Origin: JABFXC01 sp045804265
Lineage (GTDB): Bacteria > Gemmatimonadota > Gemmatimonadetes > Gemmatimonadales > Gemmatimonadaceae
Length of the DNA: 64,000 nucleotides
Reading direction: 5' to 3'
NCBI GenBank assembly: GCA_045804265.1
Contig: JBJMNK010000141.1
Coordinates: forward strand, 30,408 to 94,407
The translations under genes were made by a program, and so were the position numbers. Below are positions 63,620 through 64,000 of this stretch, piece by piece. The notes under the pieces are model-generated. The model was not told where the DNA came from, ran no database searches, and was given only the letters and a program-made list of their open reading frames with translations. Every line of letters begins with the position of its first letter. Positions within the stretch are counted from its first letter, which is position 1.

Positions 63620-64000
<381 letters not shown>

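Overview
This window comes from a high-GC, Gram-negative, diderm bacterium. Evidence for an outer membrane includes a Kdo transferase (waaA), a SusC/SusD pair, several predicted outer-membrane beta-barrels, TolQ/TolR-type proteins, a short primary-type sigma factor and an MCE/MlaF lipid-trafficking pair. The mix fits Gemmatimonadota best; that is an inference from gene content, since no phylogenetic search could be run. Nearly all of the sequence is ordinary, densely packed chromosome. I saw no prophage, insertion sequence or CRISPR array.

Layout. Positions 1-6961 (minus) hold a tightly overlapped operon: HMG-CoA reductase, UbiA prenyltransferase, PEP-synthase-like phosphotransferase, BtaA/DUF3419-like aminocarboxypropyl transferase and a dolichol/phytol-kinase-like membrane protein cut by the window edge. 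It looks like an isoprenoid or unusual-lipid pathway. Next are a UvrD-type helicase, a 480-bp repeat-rich spacer with a long inverted repeat, and two metallopeptidases. Positions 12.7-21.2 kb carry housekeeping genes (dnaE, accA, ricT-like, metG, M23 peptidase). A stand-alone TonB-plug-like lipoprotein then faces a SusC/SusD operon (21.3-26.2 kb). A small envelope operon (TPM protein, nucleotidyltransferase-like protein, AgmX-domain lipoprotein, LemA) occupies 26.9-29.7 kb.

Positions 30.0-41.9 kb (minus) form a ten-gene operon. In transcription order it encodes two paralogous outer-membrane proteins with coiled-coil tails, a coiled-coil periplasmic protein, two large TPR proteins, a small secreted protein, TolQ, two TolR proteins and a TonB-like protein with an AgmX/PglI C-terminal domain. 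The composition resembles the Agl-Glt/Nfs trans-envelope machines of myxobacteria and is the best candidate here for a little-described system.

Positions 42-51.4 kb hold a DsbA-like lipoprotein, waaA, an EAL protein with a response regulator, a small barrel and atpAGDC. The rest carries a four-helix-bundle gene, an AraC/Nudix/MlaF operon, a sigma factor, six tRNA genes in two clusters, a hybrid-free histidine kinase, an MCE protein, rho, ruvX, mltG, an HD-GYP protein, and the 5S and 3' end of the 23S rRNA gene on the minus strand.

Across the whole window an exact octamer, GCCTAACG (or its complement CGTTAGGC), recurs 37 times by eye, in both orientations and several reading frames. This is far above chance and suggests a DNA-level function such as an uptake or recognition word.
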